A DNA stretch of 64,000 nt. Source: Lethocerus indicus. Lineage: Eukaryota; Arthropoda; Insecta; Hemiptera; Belostomatidae. A program made the position numbers and the translations under genes. Within the stretch, counting starts at the first letter, position 1. Each line of letters opens with the position of its first letter. The stretch is taken from NCBI GenBank assembly GCA_019843655.1, contig JACDQD010000011.1:15604604-15668603 (forward strand). Direction: 5' to 3'. The notes beneath the pieces were generated by a model. The model was not told where the DNA came from. It did not search any database and saw only the letters and a program-made list of their open reading frames with translations. This document shows positions 38,554 through 49,914 of this stretch, piece by piece.

Positions 38554-41500
38554 GGCGATGACGGGAGAGCGAGCTGACATTTTCAACGAGAAAAAGAAAA
38601 AGTTCAGTTCACGAAACAAACAACAAAATCCTGACAAAATGGAGCCGGGAAGGGGGCGGGCTTCCAATCAAACTTTTCTCGGTAGGTCCGACCGTGTCCC
38701 ACCCCTTTGAACAAGAGAAATCTCAGCCTTTTTCCAACTTTTATTGGCCGATTAAAAATAATTAACGCGCCCATTTTAAATATATATATATTGTCTGTTA
38801 ATTTTGAAAAATTACGCGACAAATATGTTAAAATTCGGAACATTAATTTGAAATCTTAGTGTCAGTCTGGCACTTTACAGCCCGAACACAATTTTTCGCA
38901 TAGTCCTACATCACTGTGACAATTATTAGGAAATAAATTCGAAATAATTCGCTTACTTCTTGATCTTCTACTGGACAATAACTAAATTACTGTCAATATT
39001 TTCCCGCATTTCCTCTATTGTACTACAACGATAAAATCGCTCTGAATACAAACCTGAACGCCGAACGTTATTGGCGACGACAACGCAGCCCGTTTACGGC
39101 GTACACTCTGAACAAACAGAAGGAATAGTACGGAAGTTGGAGTTAACCAGGCAGTCTGTTACTGGGAGTTACTGGAAGCGGTTAAACCAGCACTTGAGCG
39201 ACAAGAGAAAGGTCGCCTATTTGCATTTGTGGAAGCAAACGGGGGGGGGGAATCTGCATCAGTGCACTTCACCTACCAGCACTTAATAACAGTCGCTAAA
39301 AGTGTTTGAAAAGTGCTTAAAATCACCGGTTATTTACATATAATAAAAACATTATTATTCGCAGTAATTTAAATTTGCCCTTCAATTCCTTACATAAGCA
39401 TGACTTGAAAAGTAATGTTAAGTAGGAATATTATATCCAAAAATAAGGAAAATACAATGGATGCGTAAACAATAAAGTTTTTTTTTACTTTTTGCAGGAA
39501 ATCAGTCAATTATTCCCAATGGGAAGTTGCTCTTTAGTACTTTAGGGAACGGTCCAAAATCAATAAAGTTAATTCAGTAAATATTCGTTATACTTTATGG
39601 TAGTTGTAAATATATTAGTCTGGACGTGTCAAAACGTTTAATTGGGGATAAAATACTGTTGTTTGAGATCTAATACTATAGCTTTATAATGGAAAATTAC
39701 ATCACTCTGGTGAACATTCGGGGTCAGGTGTACGAATCATCAGGTAGAAGCCTTTTTTTAATATTTCGAGACTGTGTTTGCTCTTTTAAGGCCTTTTCTC
39801 GTCTCAGGTAAAAATTTGACCCACAATAGGGGCAGGTCCCACCGTTGTGCGGCTTCAGAATGGGACCTGTCGCCAACGGTTTCCCCATTCAGGACCCCTC
39901 GGGTGCGTCAAACATCCGCCGAGAAGCGTTTATTCCAAGCTCCGTTTCTCGTTCGGTTCGTTCGGAGTTTGAATATATTAACGAGCACCTGTCGATTCGA
40001 CGCGGGGAACAGGTAGCGGCGCGTTTGATCAAGCTCAACTGATTCTCGGCCGGCGCCGTTTCTGACCAAATGACGGGCGTTTCCCTTATGCAACTCCGCG
40101 AAACAGTTTGTGCCCATTCCCCTTTACATTACGAAACGGCACAAAGTGATCGGGATACGATCATCCCCCGTATGATGATGAGGAGGATGAGCCCAACCTC
40201 GTGTTTTTGGCTGAATTTGATTTCTATGTGCCTGAAGTTAAGAAACCGAAAATGTTCAATAATATTTAATTGTGGATATATGGACAAATAAAATCATTAT
40301 TGAAAATCTTCAATGAATATTCGTAGAAATTACGATTCTGCGCCAATGATATGTGTTATGTCTTTAAAGCTAATCTTTAAGTGCCAGATTTTATAAACGT
40401 GCATGAGTTGATCTCAAATATTTTGTCCCCGCCGTCTGAAAACGTATACGTATGTCAACCGTACGCCGTTGTCATAACAGCCGATGCAATTAGACCGGCT
40501 CACATGTGAGTGACAACAGCGATCCGCTTTTTAACGTTTAATTCATTACGGCCCTCCGAGCGATCAGCAGTGATGGCCCCCCGCTACGGCGAAACATCAA
40601 AGGGCCCTCCACAGGCCGGTAACGCTCCGCTAATTGGATTAAGAATTCGGACGCTAAGTCAATTCGGTTATCATCGAATTCATCCGCCCGATTTCTAATT
40701 CATCCCGCCGGAGTGAATGCACGCCCAGGACCAAATCCCGTTTCCGACGTAGCGTAACTGGAAAACTGGACCAATTATTCAACAGAATGTGTTGGTTCTT
40801 CGAAAAATGTATTTATAAATTATTGCACTCCTCGACCAGACCGGCAGTATTACCTCCACGTAAACAACGATAGCTGTAATGGCAATTTCAAATATCAGAA
40901 ATCACAAATTTATCTCCACTTTTGTTTCTGGAAACCGTCATGAGGGCATACAAAATAGTACACCCGCTTCGGAAATATTATAAATGTTGTCAATTAGTTT
41001 AAAATTCTAAAATCTAAATAATTTGATGATAACCAATCGGGAGAGAGCAAAATTACGTTTGTGGTCGTAGTATTTATAAATTCAGCGCTCTACAATGGTA
41101 AAAAACCGATATGTAAATGAGACGTAACGGCCCTTACGGGATGATTACCCTCAAATACCGTATCCCCTTTATATATCCAGTTTGTATCGAGATTTAATCA
41201 TTAATCCCCCGTCCAGTTCATCAGAATCTACTCTTCGTGGTGTCCACCCTATTTGGGGGTTGATGGGGGGAAAATATATAAAAAACGGAATAAACCGGAG
41301 GACGTGAAAATGGCCATTGGAGGGGCGGAGGACAATCGGAGCCGAGGCCGTCCAGGTAGGCGGGAGGGGCCGGGGTGGGGCTTTAATAAAGAACAAAAAT
41401 CAGATATGTCAAAACAAGTCGGAATAAACGGAGTCGGGCGGCCTCCTGGTAGCCTGGTTGAAAACACAATAGGGAAAACTGGTCCACTTATCAGGGTCCT

Positions 41501-43214
41501 GGGGGTGATATGACCCGAGCCCACCCCGAGTCCTCTTACAGGACGAATATTCGGTAAATAACACAGGACCCGTCGTCCTAAATCACACGGAGAACTGTTG
41601 CTCTACCAGGATATATATTTTTTTCAGTTTCCACACACCGATTTGATCTTATGACCTTTCGGTTTCTCGTCATTTTATTTATTATACTGGCACTCGAAGT
41701 ATACTTACGTATATAGTTATTTTACATTGCTCTGTTATATTAAATGTATTTTGAAATTTTATGTCTAGACGACGGTTGGCCCTTTTTGGGAAGAATTGAG
41801 CGAATTAATACAATTCAAATTAATAGAATTTTGTAGCGTGGGATTTTTAGAAATATTACAATATACTAAGACAACGGGGACCGATTCGACAATGTTTCTT
41901 TCGGAAAGGCTACCGAGATATACCGGGGAGATATATAAATGTTTATAATTATTTCACTTAGTATTTACTCGTTCTATATTAAGGTCAAATTTTTTGGGAA
42001 TGTAGAATTAATTTTGAATGTTTTATGAGGTTGAATGCGTCCGAGGAAGACGGTGAGGTAGTCGAGTGGGAACTGCAAACAACGATATCAAAGCGAGGTG
42101 GGTAGGAATAGAGGAGGTCCTCTTATGAACAATGCATTCGGATCCTAATAGAAACTGGTTTGTCCGCTTCCGACCCGCCTTATGTCTAAACAGAGGGGAA
42201 GCTCTGCACCGGCCCCACGAGGGGTATGGAGTTGATTTCAATTTGCAGCCGCGCGCGACTCCTCCACCGTAAATCAACCGGCGGGCCGGCCCCGAAACCC
42301 TTTTCGTTATTAGATTTTATGGTGTATCTTCCCCCGTATGATGGACGACCGCTGTTATTGTGCCGCGCGACGGGGGGAAGCAATGGTTGGGGGTGAGACG
42401 ACCTGCCCCTATGAAGGGGTTGTTTTAAACGTTGGGGATGTTCCGGCGCCCCGAGAAACCCCCTCCCTCCGCTCCCTCACCGCCCGGTAAATGTCAATTA
42501 GGCCCCTTAATGACGATATAAAACAGTTTGTTAATGACCTTAACGCCCTCCCCCCCGTATATTCCCCGTACGAAAAGTTTCCGCTGTTTACGGAAAATGC
42601 GAGGAAAACAATCTGAAAACTATGCTTATTGTATTAGTCGGGGTGCTGTGCACCACTTTTCAATTTATTCTGGCCGTTACGAGCGGTAATCCATTAATTA
42701 AAATTGCTCCAACAATAAAACTGTTAATATCAAATGCAGTTTCAAAAATCCAAAGGCCATTAAATAAAATCATCGTGCATAATTTGGAAACGTTTTCATT
42801 TTTAGTTGTTTACCGTCGGTATTTTCAAATATTGACAAAATAATTCGATACGGCGTCTAATTTTTCGATTTGCCGTTTCTCTCCAATATAAGAAATACAT
42901 TAAAAAATAATTTTGGATAAATAAACCCGATGAATGTCTTATATTCATTGTTACAAGGACTTCAATGGTCTCGAGACCAATGCCAAAGTTAGCTTCTGTT
43001 AACAACCGGTTGGAGAAATATGTGCAGGAATAAAATCAGGTAACTGCAGGAGACAGTCGGGTCAGATGTACCGTTCGCCTCGGGGGTCATCTCGGATTCA
43101 CGTCTGGAGCAATAAACCGCTCTCGATCGGGGGAGGGACTCCGCCCCCAACCCCTGGGAAGAACATCCGCCGGCGTTAATATTTGAACAGCGTTGTTCTT
43201 GGAGCTGCATCCGG

Positions 43215-43480
43215 CATCACCCCCCCCCTCATCCCTTACCAACACCACTCTACCACCTACTCAGCCCCCCCCCGCTATATTTCATACCGGGTAATTTCGG
43301 AGGCCTCGACCCATCAAAAAGGAGACGTTTTTGAAACGGGATACGGCCCCCCCCACCCCCTCCCGGCACGCCCCGAAACAAGGGCTTCCCTCTCGATCCA
43401 TTCAATATTTAAGCGGCGCGAGGCATACCTAACCATACCCTACCATACCGCCCCCCCTCCCCGTTGCTCCCTACTCCGGA
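43215..43480 (+). repeat. C-rich low-complexity stretch
   Basis: Strong strand asymmetry: C runs of nine (43220-43228 and 43265-43273) and eight (43347-43354), plus repeated ACCATACC and CACCAC motifs, with few G on the plus strand. It opens a 109-codon frame by lack of stops, with no protein-like signature. Confidence 0.75.
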
Positions 43481-45155
43481 GAACGGCTCCGTATCGGCGA
43501 CGGGAAATCTAGCACTGTTCCCTTGATATATCGCCCAATATAACAGAAAACCGCCGCCGGCTTTTCTCGTGCCAGTAGCTGCGATGAATGTTTGAACACT
43601 ACGGTGATATCCGATAGCTAGAAATAAAGAACTCCACCTCCCCTCTAGACGCGATTCAGAGGAATGTTATTCAATTTCGTCGGTTTTATATATATAAAAG
43701 CAATATACCAACCCTTTATATGTAAAAACCATGTACTATTCAGGTTTTCCTACGTTACGTATCAGAATTTCACTTCTATTGTTCCGTCTGATTTGTTGAA
43801 ATCATTCAACTGATCGACCTTTTGTCAATATAAAATTTGAAGATTATTTTCATAATTTCTTTCTTATTTTCCTATATTTCTGGCAGGAAGAATTGGCAGA
43901 GCAATGCAATAATTAACGGAACGATGAAATACGGCGGTAGTCGTCTAATGTTTGATTAAACTTGAATAAACAGACTGAAAATTTCGATAATACTGATCTA
44001 TTTCATAGTCATAATCAAACTGAACAAGCAGAGTTTTTGTTAAATCTATGTATTGGGTAATTAATATAAATATTTATTTAGTTCGGATTTTAGACTCAAG
44101 ATCCCATATTCCGCCCGGTTCCAAAGTGAGTTACACTTGCCCCACGAATGGCGGCTCGAAAATCCGATACTATTCTCGGCACATTAACGTAATACAGTGC
44201 AGAATTTTAATCCCTACATTATTGCAGACTATAGAAAACTGATAGCTCGGAATGCTTACAACGATGATATCCGCATATCAGCAGATTCCTTCCAAGGCTA
44301 ATTCTCCCGTTATAGTATTTCTCCGCCGCTTCGGCTATCCAATATTATGCGTGAAACCCGAGTGAATGGAGCGTTGAACTACTACAAAGGAAAAGGGATA
44401 TCTCAACATTTTTTTTCTCTTTTTATTTCCCTTTCAGCCCCCCGTGGGGGGGGGGAGGGGTGTACGTCTTGGGGGATAAACCGACCATAAGGTTCATCTG
44501 AAAGCCGGCTCAGCGAACGGATTCGGGATTCGCCTCTCATCGGGGGAAAAAGATCAATCCAAATGAAAGTCTGCCGAATCACCGGTCGGCTCGGGTTTCC
44601 AATTTATTCGGGCGGTGTACGCCCCCCATACACTTTTAATGGGGCGGGGGCGGGGGTTCGGAAATGTCGATACCGTTTCATAATGACGCCCCTCTGCTCT
44701 CCTCCAACGATCGGAGGGAAAGGGATTTCCACTGGAAATAAGCGAAACTCGTAATGGTCATGAATCCGGCGGAACAGTCCGGCTTCGGCTTGTGCGGGGA
44801 TCAACGCTGGAGAATATATCCCCATCGACGTATTTACCTCTGGAATAAGCCGAGATGAGAACGACGGGTCTTAGAATGCTCAGTCCTCCATTTAATCAAT
44901 GTAATATTTCGACAATCGGTTAACTGTAAAGGTTTACGTAATCGAAGTTATTCATCGACAAGCCATAAACTAGCAACAAATGATGGCCTGTAGTAATCGC
45001 AGCCGATAAAATAAAATTTATTATTTTCTTCAATTTAATTAATTTTTTTTGTCTCTTTTATTGTTACAACTGTAAAATTATACAATAAGCAACATTTATG
45101 AAATCACTAGCTACAATAGTCAACAATTGGAGGAGAAACCCACTAGTTCCCCCCT

Positions 45156-45240
45156 TTATTATTATTATAATTTTTTTATTTATTTATTTTATTTTTAATT
45201 AAATTAATTAATTAATTTATTGTTATTAAACATTTTATTT
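45156..45240. repeat. AT-only low-complexity block
   Basis: TTA, TTTA and TTAA units, with almost no G or C for about 80 bases. Confidence 0.85.
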
Positions 45241-48200
45241 AATCATTTAGGTCGCGTGGCCACTTCCTTTTCAGGCGTCTGTAAGGAACGTTTGGGATGT
45301 CGGAATTGATTTTACGCGAAACAAATTATCTATATTATTAGAAATCATTTTTATTTTTACCGGTAAAATTTTTTCTTGCGAAATATATACCCTCTTTCAT
45401 TTGTCTACGTCGTTTTGGGTTTTCAGCATAGTGATGAGTTTAATAGGGGCCGATTCCATTCAATAAATACGGCCTCGCTAATTACCCCAGAATCGTATAT
45501 CAGAGTCGAATTCCGTCGGTCGGTTTGGGCCGAGAGTGAGCGAGCCGGGCGCCGACCGTTTTATTTCCACCTCGGTCGCAAATCACCCGCTCAATTAGAC
45601 CGATATCGCGGCCAATAATTAATGCAATTACCTAATTAATCAAAGGGCGGTTGACGGGGTGGGGCGTTATTGAGGCGAGAGCCGGGTTATTGCTAATTCG
45701 GCTGGCTCTGTGCAGCCATCCCTCCCTCCGCCCGCCTACCACCTATGTCAATTAACCCTTGGCGTTTGTTAATGTAATTGCTCACCCAAATCGGCAGCAC
45801 AGACGTCGGCAAGATATTCGGCAGTTACAGCAGCCCCAAGTCGGCGTTCACTCCGATAACTATTCACAACTGGCGTACAGTCGCAGAAGGGTTTGTACGC
45901 GTCGTCTGTCTACACTGAATGCATTATTCAAATTATATATTCCCCTAATAAAAGTATAATCCGTATTACTACCCAGAATTCGTCGAGTACAGAATCAACC
46001 AATTCGCAATTCCATTAAAACAGAGATATAACTCTTCTACGACCCTCGGGAAACGCCAGTGGTTCACTGGTGCAAGGGTTGACATTAACAGCGCCCTACT
46101 GCACAAAAATTACAAACCGACATATAACACTAACCAACACCAAGTAAGGAGTACGACAGCATTAACCGTACACACCTAGGACGGGTCTTGCCCTGAAAGT
46201 GGTAGCCGCACAAGGAATATGTCTTGTTTAAATGTGCAGTCTTGAGAGGCTCAGAAATTAGGTGTTTCTTTTCTAGAAAGCCTGGATGGATTAATAGTAT
46301 TCTATTTCCAAAGGCTCAGATGTAATTAAATAATCATTTAAATACACTTTTCTTAATTGCAAAATTTGATTTTTCATCGTTTGTGGGCAGTAGAGATAAT
46401 GATACAGTGCAGCCCAAAATGGAATAAAAGTATTTTATAGCGGGAACAGAGTACTGGCGTAAAATTAATTTAAGAGAGTTATTACTGCGGCGCCGAATCA
46501 TAAAGGGGCACGGAATCGACCGATATTATCCCGAATTATAAAGGGTGCTAAACCGAAAATCGTGGCCTAATCGTGACCCACCGAATAGCGAGTGGCTGGC
46601 GGAGATTCGATTAAGAGGATATCTTAGAAACTGCCGGCTGAAAAAAAAATAATGCTGTAAATTCCCCGAGCGCGTTATCGGGCCCTTTTTGCCAATTTCG
46701 CAAATACTCGAGGGTAAAAGAAAAAAATCCGTGCCCTAAGCGCGGGGATATTCATCACTGTCCCGACCAATTAGCCGGCCGATAATTCATCACACTTCAG
46801 CCCTTCCGCTCCCGGCCCCACCAACCCACCCCGAATATTAAGGTCAATGCGGATAGGTAAACAGAATAAATAAATAAAAGCCTTTTTTTACGACTTCTAA
46901 ACGAGGGGAGTGCTTTACATAGTGTACCATTAAAAAGCATTTATATTCCATTCGCATACATACGTACGGAACAAGATTCAATGGGAGAATTAAAACATAT
47001 TTAAAAAGATAAATACATCAGGAGATTGTACGCTCTGTGGGATAAATCTAGTAAATATTTTGTAATTATATGTTCTTAAGTATTTCATGTAATAAGTGCC
47101 ATAATTTGAAAGAGCTATTTCACGCGGGATATATAACTATTCAAATATATTTCTGTAAAGTCAAAGGGAATTTAAAGATAACTGTGTACAGGAAAATTGT
47201 GACGATATTTACAGAATACTGCATACAATATAATCTGATTTATTACGCGTTGCGCTTATGACTTTATTGATCATTATTTAATTACAATTTAAGTAATTTG
47301 CAATAATTTTCTTTGCCCGCCCGATGCTCCACTGCAAGTCGACAGTGCAAAAAAGTATGAAACCGGAGATTATCTAGACGTTCCGGGCGGACGATTAACC
47401 ATACCGGGGGCTTTAAGGGGAGCGGGGGGCGGGCCGGCCCCCTGTAATGAATCTAAATGATTTATAGGGCGGCAGTTTAAACGGCGAAATACACCTGGAA
47501 CTGCCGAGTACTTAGAGCGATTAGATCGGCGGAACGGGATTCGCGGCCTCGAATTAGACAAGAATTAGATCTGGATTAGAGGGCCGCGTCTAAAATATTC
47601 GGCCGAGAATTAGTCGGGCGGTAATCCTTTTAAGACCTCCACTTACCCCCGCTTAGCCCCGGTCTCTGTCCCTCATTTCAATTTATGTAACGTTCGCGCC
47701 CAGGTTTTACGCCTAACCTGTATTTAGACCCGGATCTAGAATTCAACTCACGTCGTTGAGATATCGAGTCCACGAATGAATTATTAATGAGAGTATCTAT
47801 TTTATTTATTTCACTTGTAGGACACCTTCGGGTATATAAAACTACCTTCCTCTATTAATTATCTATTTAAACTAAATTTGGGAAAACCAGAGGTTTGTAG
47901 GATTATTCGCGATTTCTCTATATATTTGTTCCGTTGGCCGACGGGCCTACACACAGAAGAACAAACTCTCCAGTTTATTCGGAACTCGTTCAATACAAAC
48001 GCAATTCGTTATCATTAATTACTTTATTTGACAGGCCCAAATGTAATACCTTCCTGTTCACTTCTGGAACAGCGTTTTAAAACCGTTGTGTACACAGTTG
48101 CCGAGAATTCAATCGTTGAATTGAAAGTGAGCGGAAGTGAAGGCGGGGGGCCCGGCCGTTTCGTGACGTCCGAGTCTCGACCGGGGCGGAGGAATGAGAG

Positions 48201-49453
48201 AAAAAGGGGGCAGGGAGTTCGTTACGTGCGGTAGGCGTATTAGAAACAATTAAAAACGTAGCCGTGTGTCAGATAGAGCCGATAAGTGGAGCCGTGTGGA
48301 GGAGCAGGACCAGATGTTTGAAGAACGGCCCTAGCCACAGCCCTATCCTGCACTATCTCACCTGCCCTCTATCACCTAGAACCCCCTTCCACCCTTACCG
48401 TATAACTCGAACGCCCTCTACTTTCCTTCGAGTAATGAAAGTTTTAGAAAATGACCGGAACCGCGTAATCTGGATTTATTCCCCAGTACCCTCCGAGTAT
48501 ATTTTTGGGCTCGGTTAATTTCCAGGCTTTCTGGAGATATTCCTAATAATCGAGTTAGCATACACTCAACACTTAGTGTTTGATAGCGAGGGAGAGATAA
48601 TAACAAAAATAATATTCCAAACCTTCGGAAATAGGGGCAAAATACGCACAATAATTTGGGTCAGACACACGGTACCACAGGTTGTTGTGCAATGTCCGTA
48701 ATTCGGGCTTCCATTTCAAAATTTTCCTAATATATTCTAATTGCTTCATAATGGCGGTATCATTCCCCAATGTGTGTTAAATAATGTATATGGTATAATT
48801 ACCTATGATACCTCGGCAATACTACGGGACAATGACAATGATACGGGCGCGCTTAAGTGCCGGTTTTGGGTCCAATCTTAGGGAAAATGATTTCGTGGAC
48901 TCCACAAGATCGTGTGACTCGAATGGGGAGTTTCACATTAGGAAGGTTTTATGGCCGATGGAAGCGGGCACGGGGGTGGGGGTGGGCGGTGGATCGCATT
49001 CCGAAGTATATCCATGTTAAGAGAGCTCGGTGTCCCTAGGCCGGTGGCCGGTCATCTCCCCTAATTAGGGTAATATCTGTGGAGCGGGCCGGCTCTAATT
49101 ACGACGGGCGAGAGGATCGTGAGACGCCCCGTCGGTTTTCAATCGGGCTACGCATTTATGATCGCAGGGGCCCAGGGGTTGAGTCATGTCGTGCCCATGC
49201 CCAGATCTAATAATTGTCCGGCGATGTTTCCCGCCCCCCCGGCCACCATCACCACCTGCCATCAGCTCACCCAACAGCCCAATTTACTCCAAGTCCCAGA
49301 TTGGCTTTGAGTGAATGGCAACGATCCCTGTGAGAAACCACGGTGTTGTTGTACACACGGGGGGGGGGATTTTAAAAAATCGACTCATCTCGTCGTTCCC
49401 CTATCTACGCTTCTCAGTAGAATCGATAGTGATCCGAGTGTGCGCCCAACATT

Positions 49454-49602
49454 GGCCCAGAAATGGGGTTTTTGGGCCCAAAATCGGCCCAAAAGTGCGG
49501 TTTTTAGGCGCAAAATTGGACCAGAAATGGGGTTTTTTGGCGCAAAATTGGACCAGAAATGGGGTTTTTAGGCGAAAAATTGGACCAGAAAGGCGATTTT
49601 GG
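49454..49602 (+). repeat. Minisatellite, forward-orientation arm (32-bp unit)
   Basis: Four to five copies of a 32-bp unit. The TGGGG-T-run landmark recurs at 49464, 49496, 49528 and 49560, with a degenerate copy near 49592. The unit core reads GGGGTTTTTAGGCGCAAAAT followed by TGGACCAGAAAT. Copies at 49510-49590 are the most alike. Because 32 is not a multiple of three, consecutive copies fall in different frames. The peptide frames across it reflect the repeat only and are not a protein. Confidence 0.9.
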
Positions 49603-49608
49603 GCCCTA

Positions 49609-49914
49609 AATACCGCCATTTTTCGCCAATTTTGCGCCTAAAAACCCTATTTCTGGTCCACTTTTGGGCCAAATACCCCATTTTTGGCCGATTTTGGGCC
49701 TTAAACCGCCTTTTTTGGCCGATTTTTGTCCTAAAAACCCCATTTTTGGGCCGATTTCTGCCCTAAAAACCCCATTTTTGGGCCGATTTCTGCCCTAAAA
49801 ACCCCCTTTTTGCGCCGATTTTTGTCCTAATAACCAACTTTTTATGCCGATTATGGGCCTAAAAATCACCTTTTTATGCCGATTTTCGGCCTTAAAACCG
49901 CCTTTTTGGGCCGA
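49609..49914 (-). repeat. Minisatellite, reverse-orientation arm (31-33-bp unit)
   Basis: About nine copies of the same unit in the opposite orientation. The CCCCA-type landmark recurs at about 49649, 49680, 49711, 49742, 49774, 49807, 49839, 49871 and 49903. The first copy (CCAATTTTGCGCCTAAAAAC, at about 49626-49645) is the exact reverse complement of a unit in the forward arm. Copies further right drift to GGCCGATTTTTG.CCTAAAAA. The forward and reverse arms together form a large imperfect inverted repeat centred near 49605. Confidence 0.9.

Larger units (their letters stand above)
33214..41000. other. Gene-free segment
   Basis: No supported gene. The longest frame is 134 codons on the minus strand (36512-36916); it is low in complexity near 36640-36760 and has no domain. 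The segment contains the TA tract at 35.36-35.41 kb, a GA tract at about 36855-36868, a C10 run (37526-37535), GGGA repeats (38528-38550) and a G10 run (39241-39250). A pyrimidine tract at 39476-39497 ending in GCAG and a CAG|GTAAA junction at 39807/39808 resemble splice signals without a confirmed exon. Confidence 0.65.
41001..49445. other. Gene-free segment
   Basis: No supported gene. Frames around 41.2-41.5, 42.0-42.4 and 43.2-43.5 kb are products of GC- or C-rich sequence. The segment contains a C-rich stretch (43215-43480), a hairpin of C6-GT-G6 at 44438-44451 after a long pyrimidine tract, an AT-rich block (45156-45240), and a G10 run at 49359-49368. The 46.0-46.2 kb region has a 6-bp hairpin (CCAGTG / CACTGG) and nothing else recognisable. 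Confidence 0.65.

Noticed and set aside
46040..46062. Hairpin CCAGTG-GTT-CACTGG
   Set aside because: Short and isolated, with no surrounding RNA-gene structure.
49311..49641. Frames across the minisatellite giving periodic Lys/Gly/Phe peptides on both strands
   Set aside because: The period comes from the 31-32-bp DNA repeat, which is not a multiple of three, and frames are open on both strands at once.
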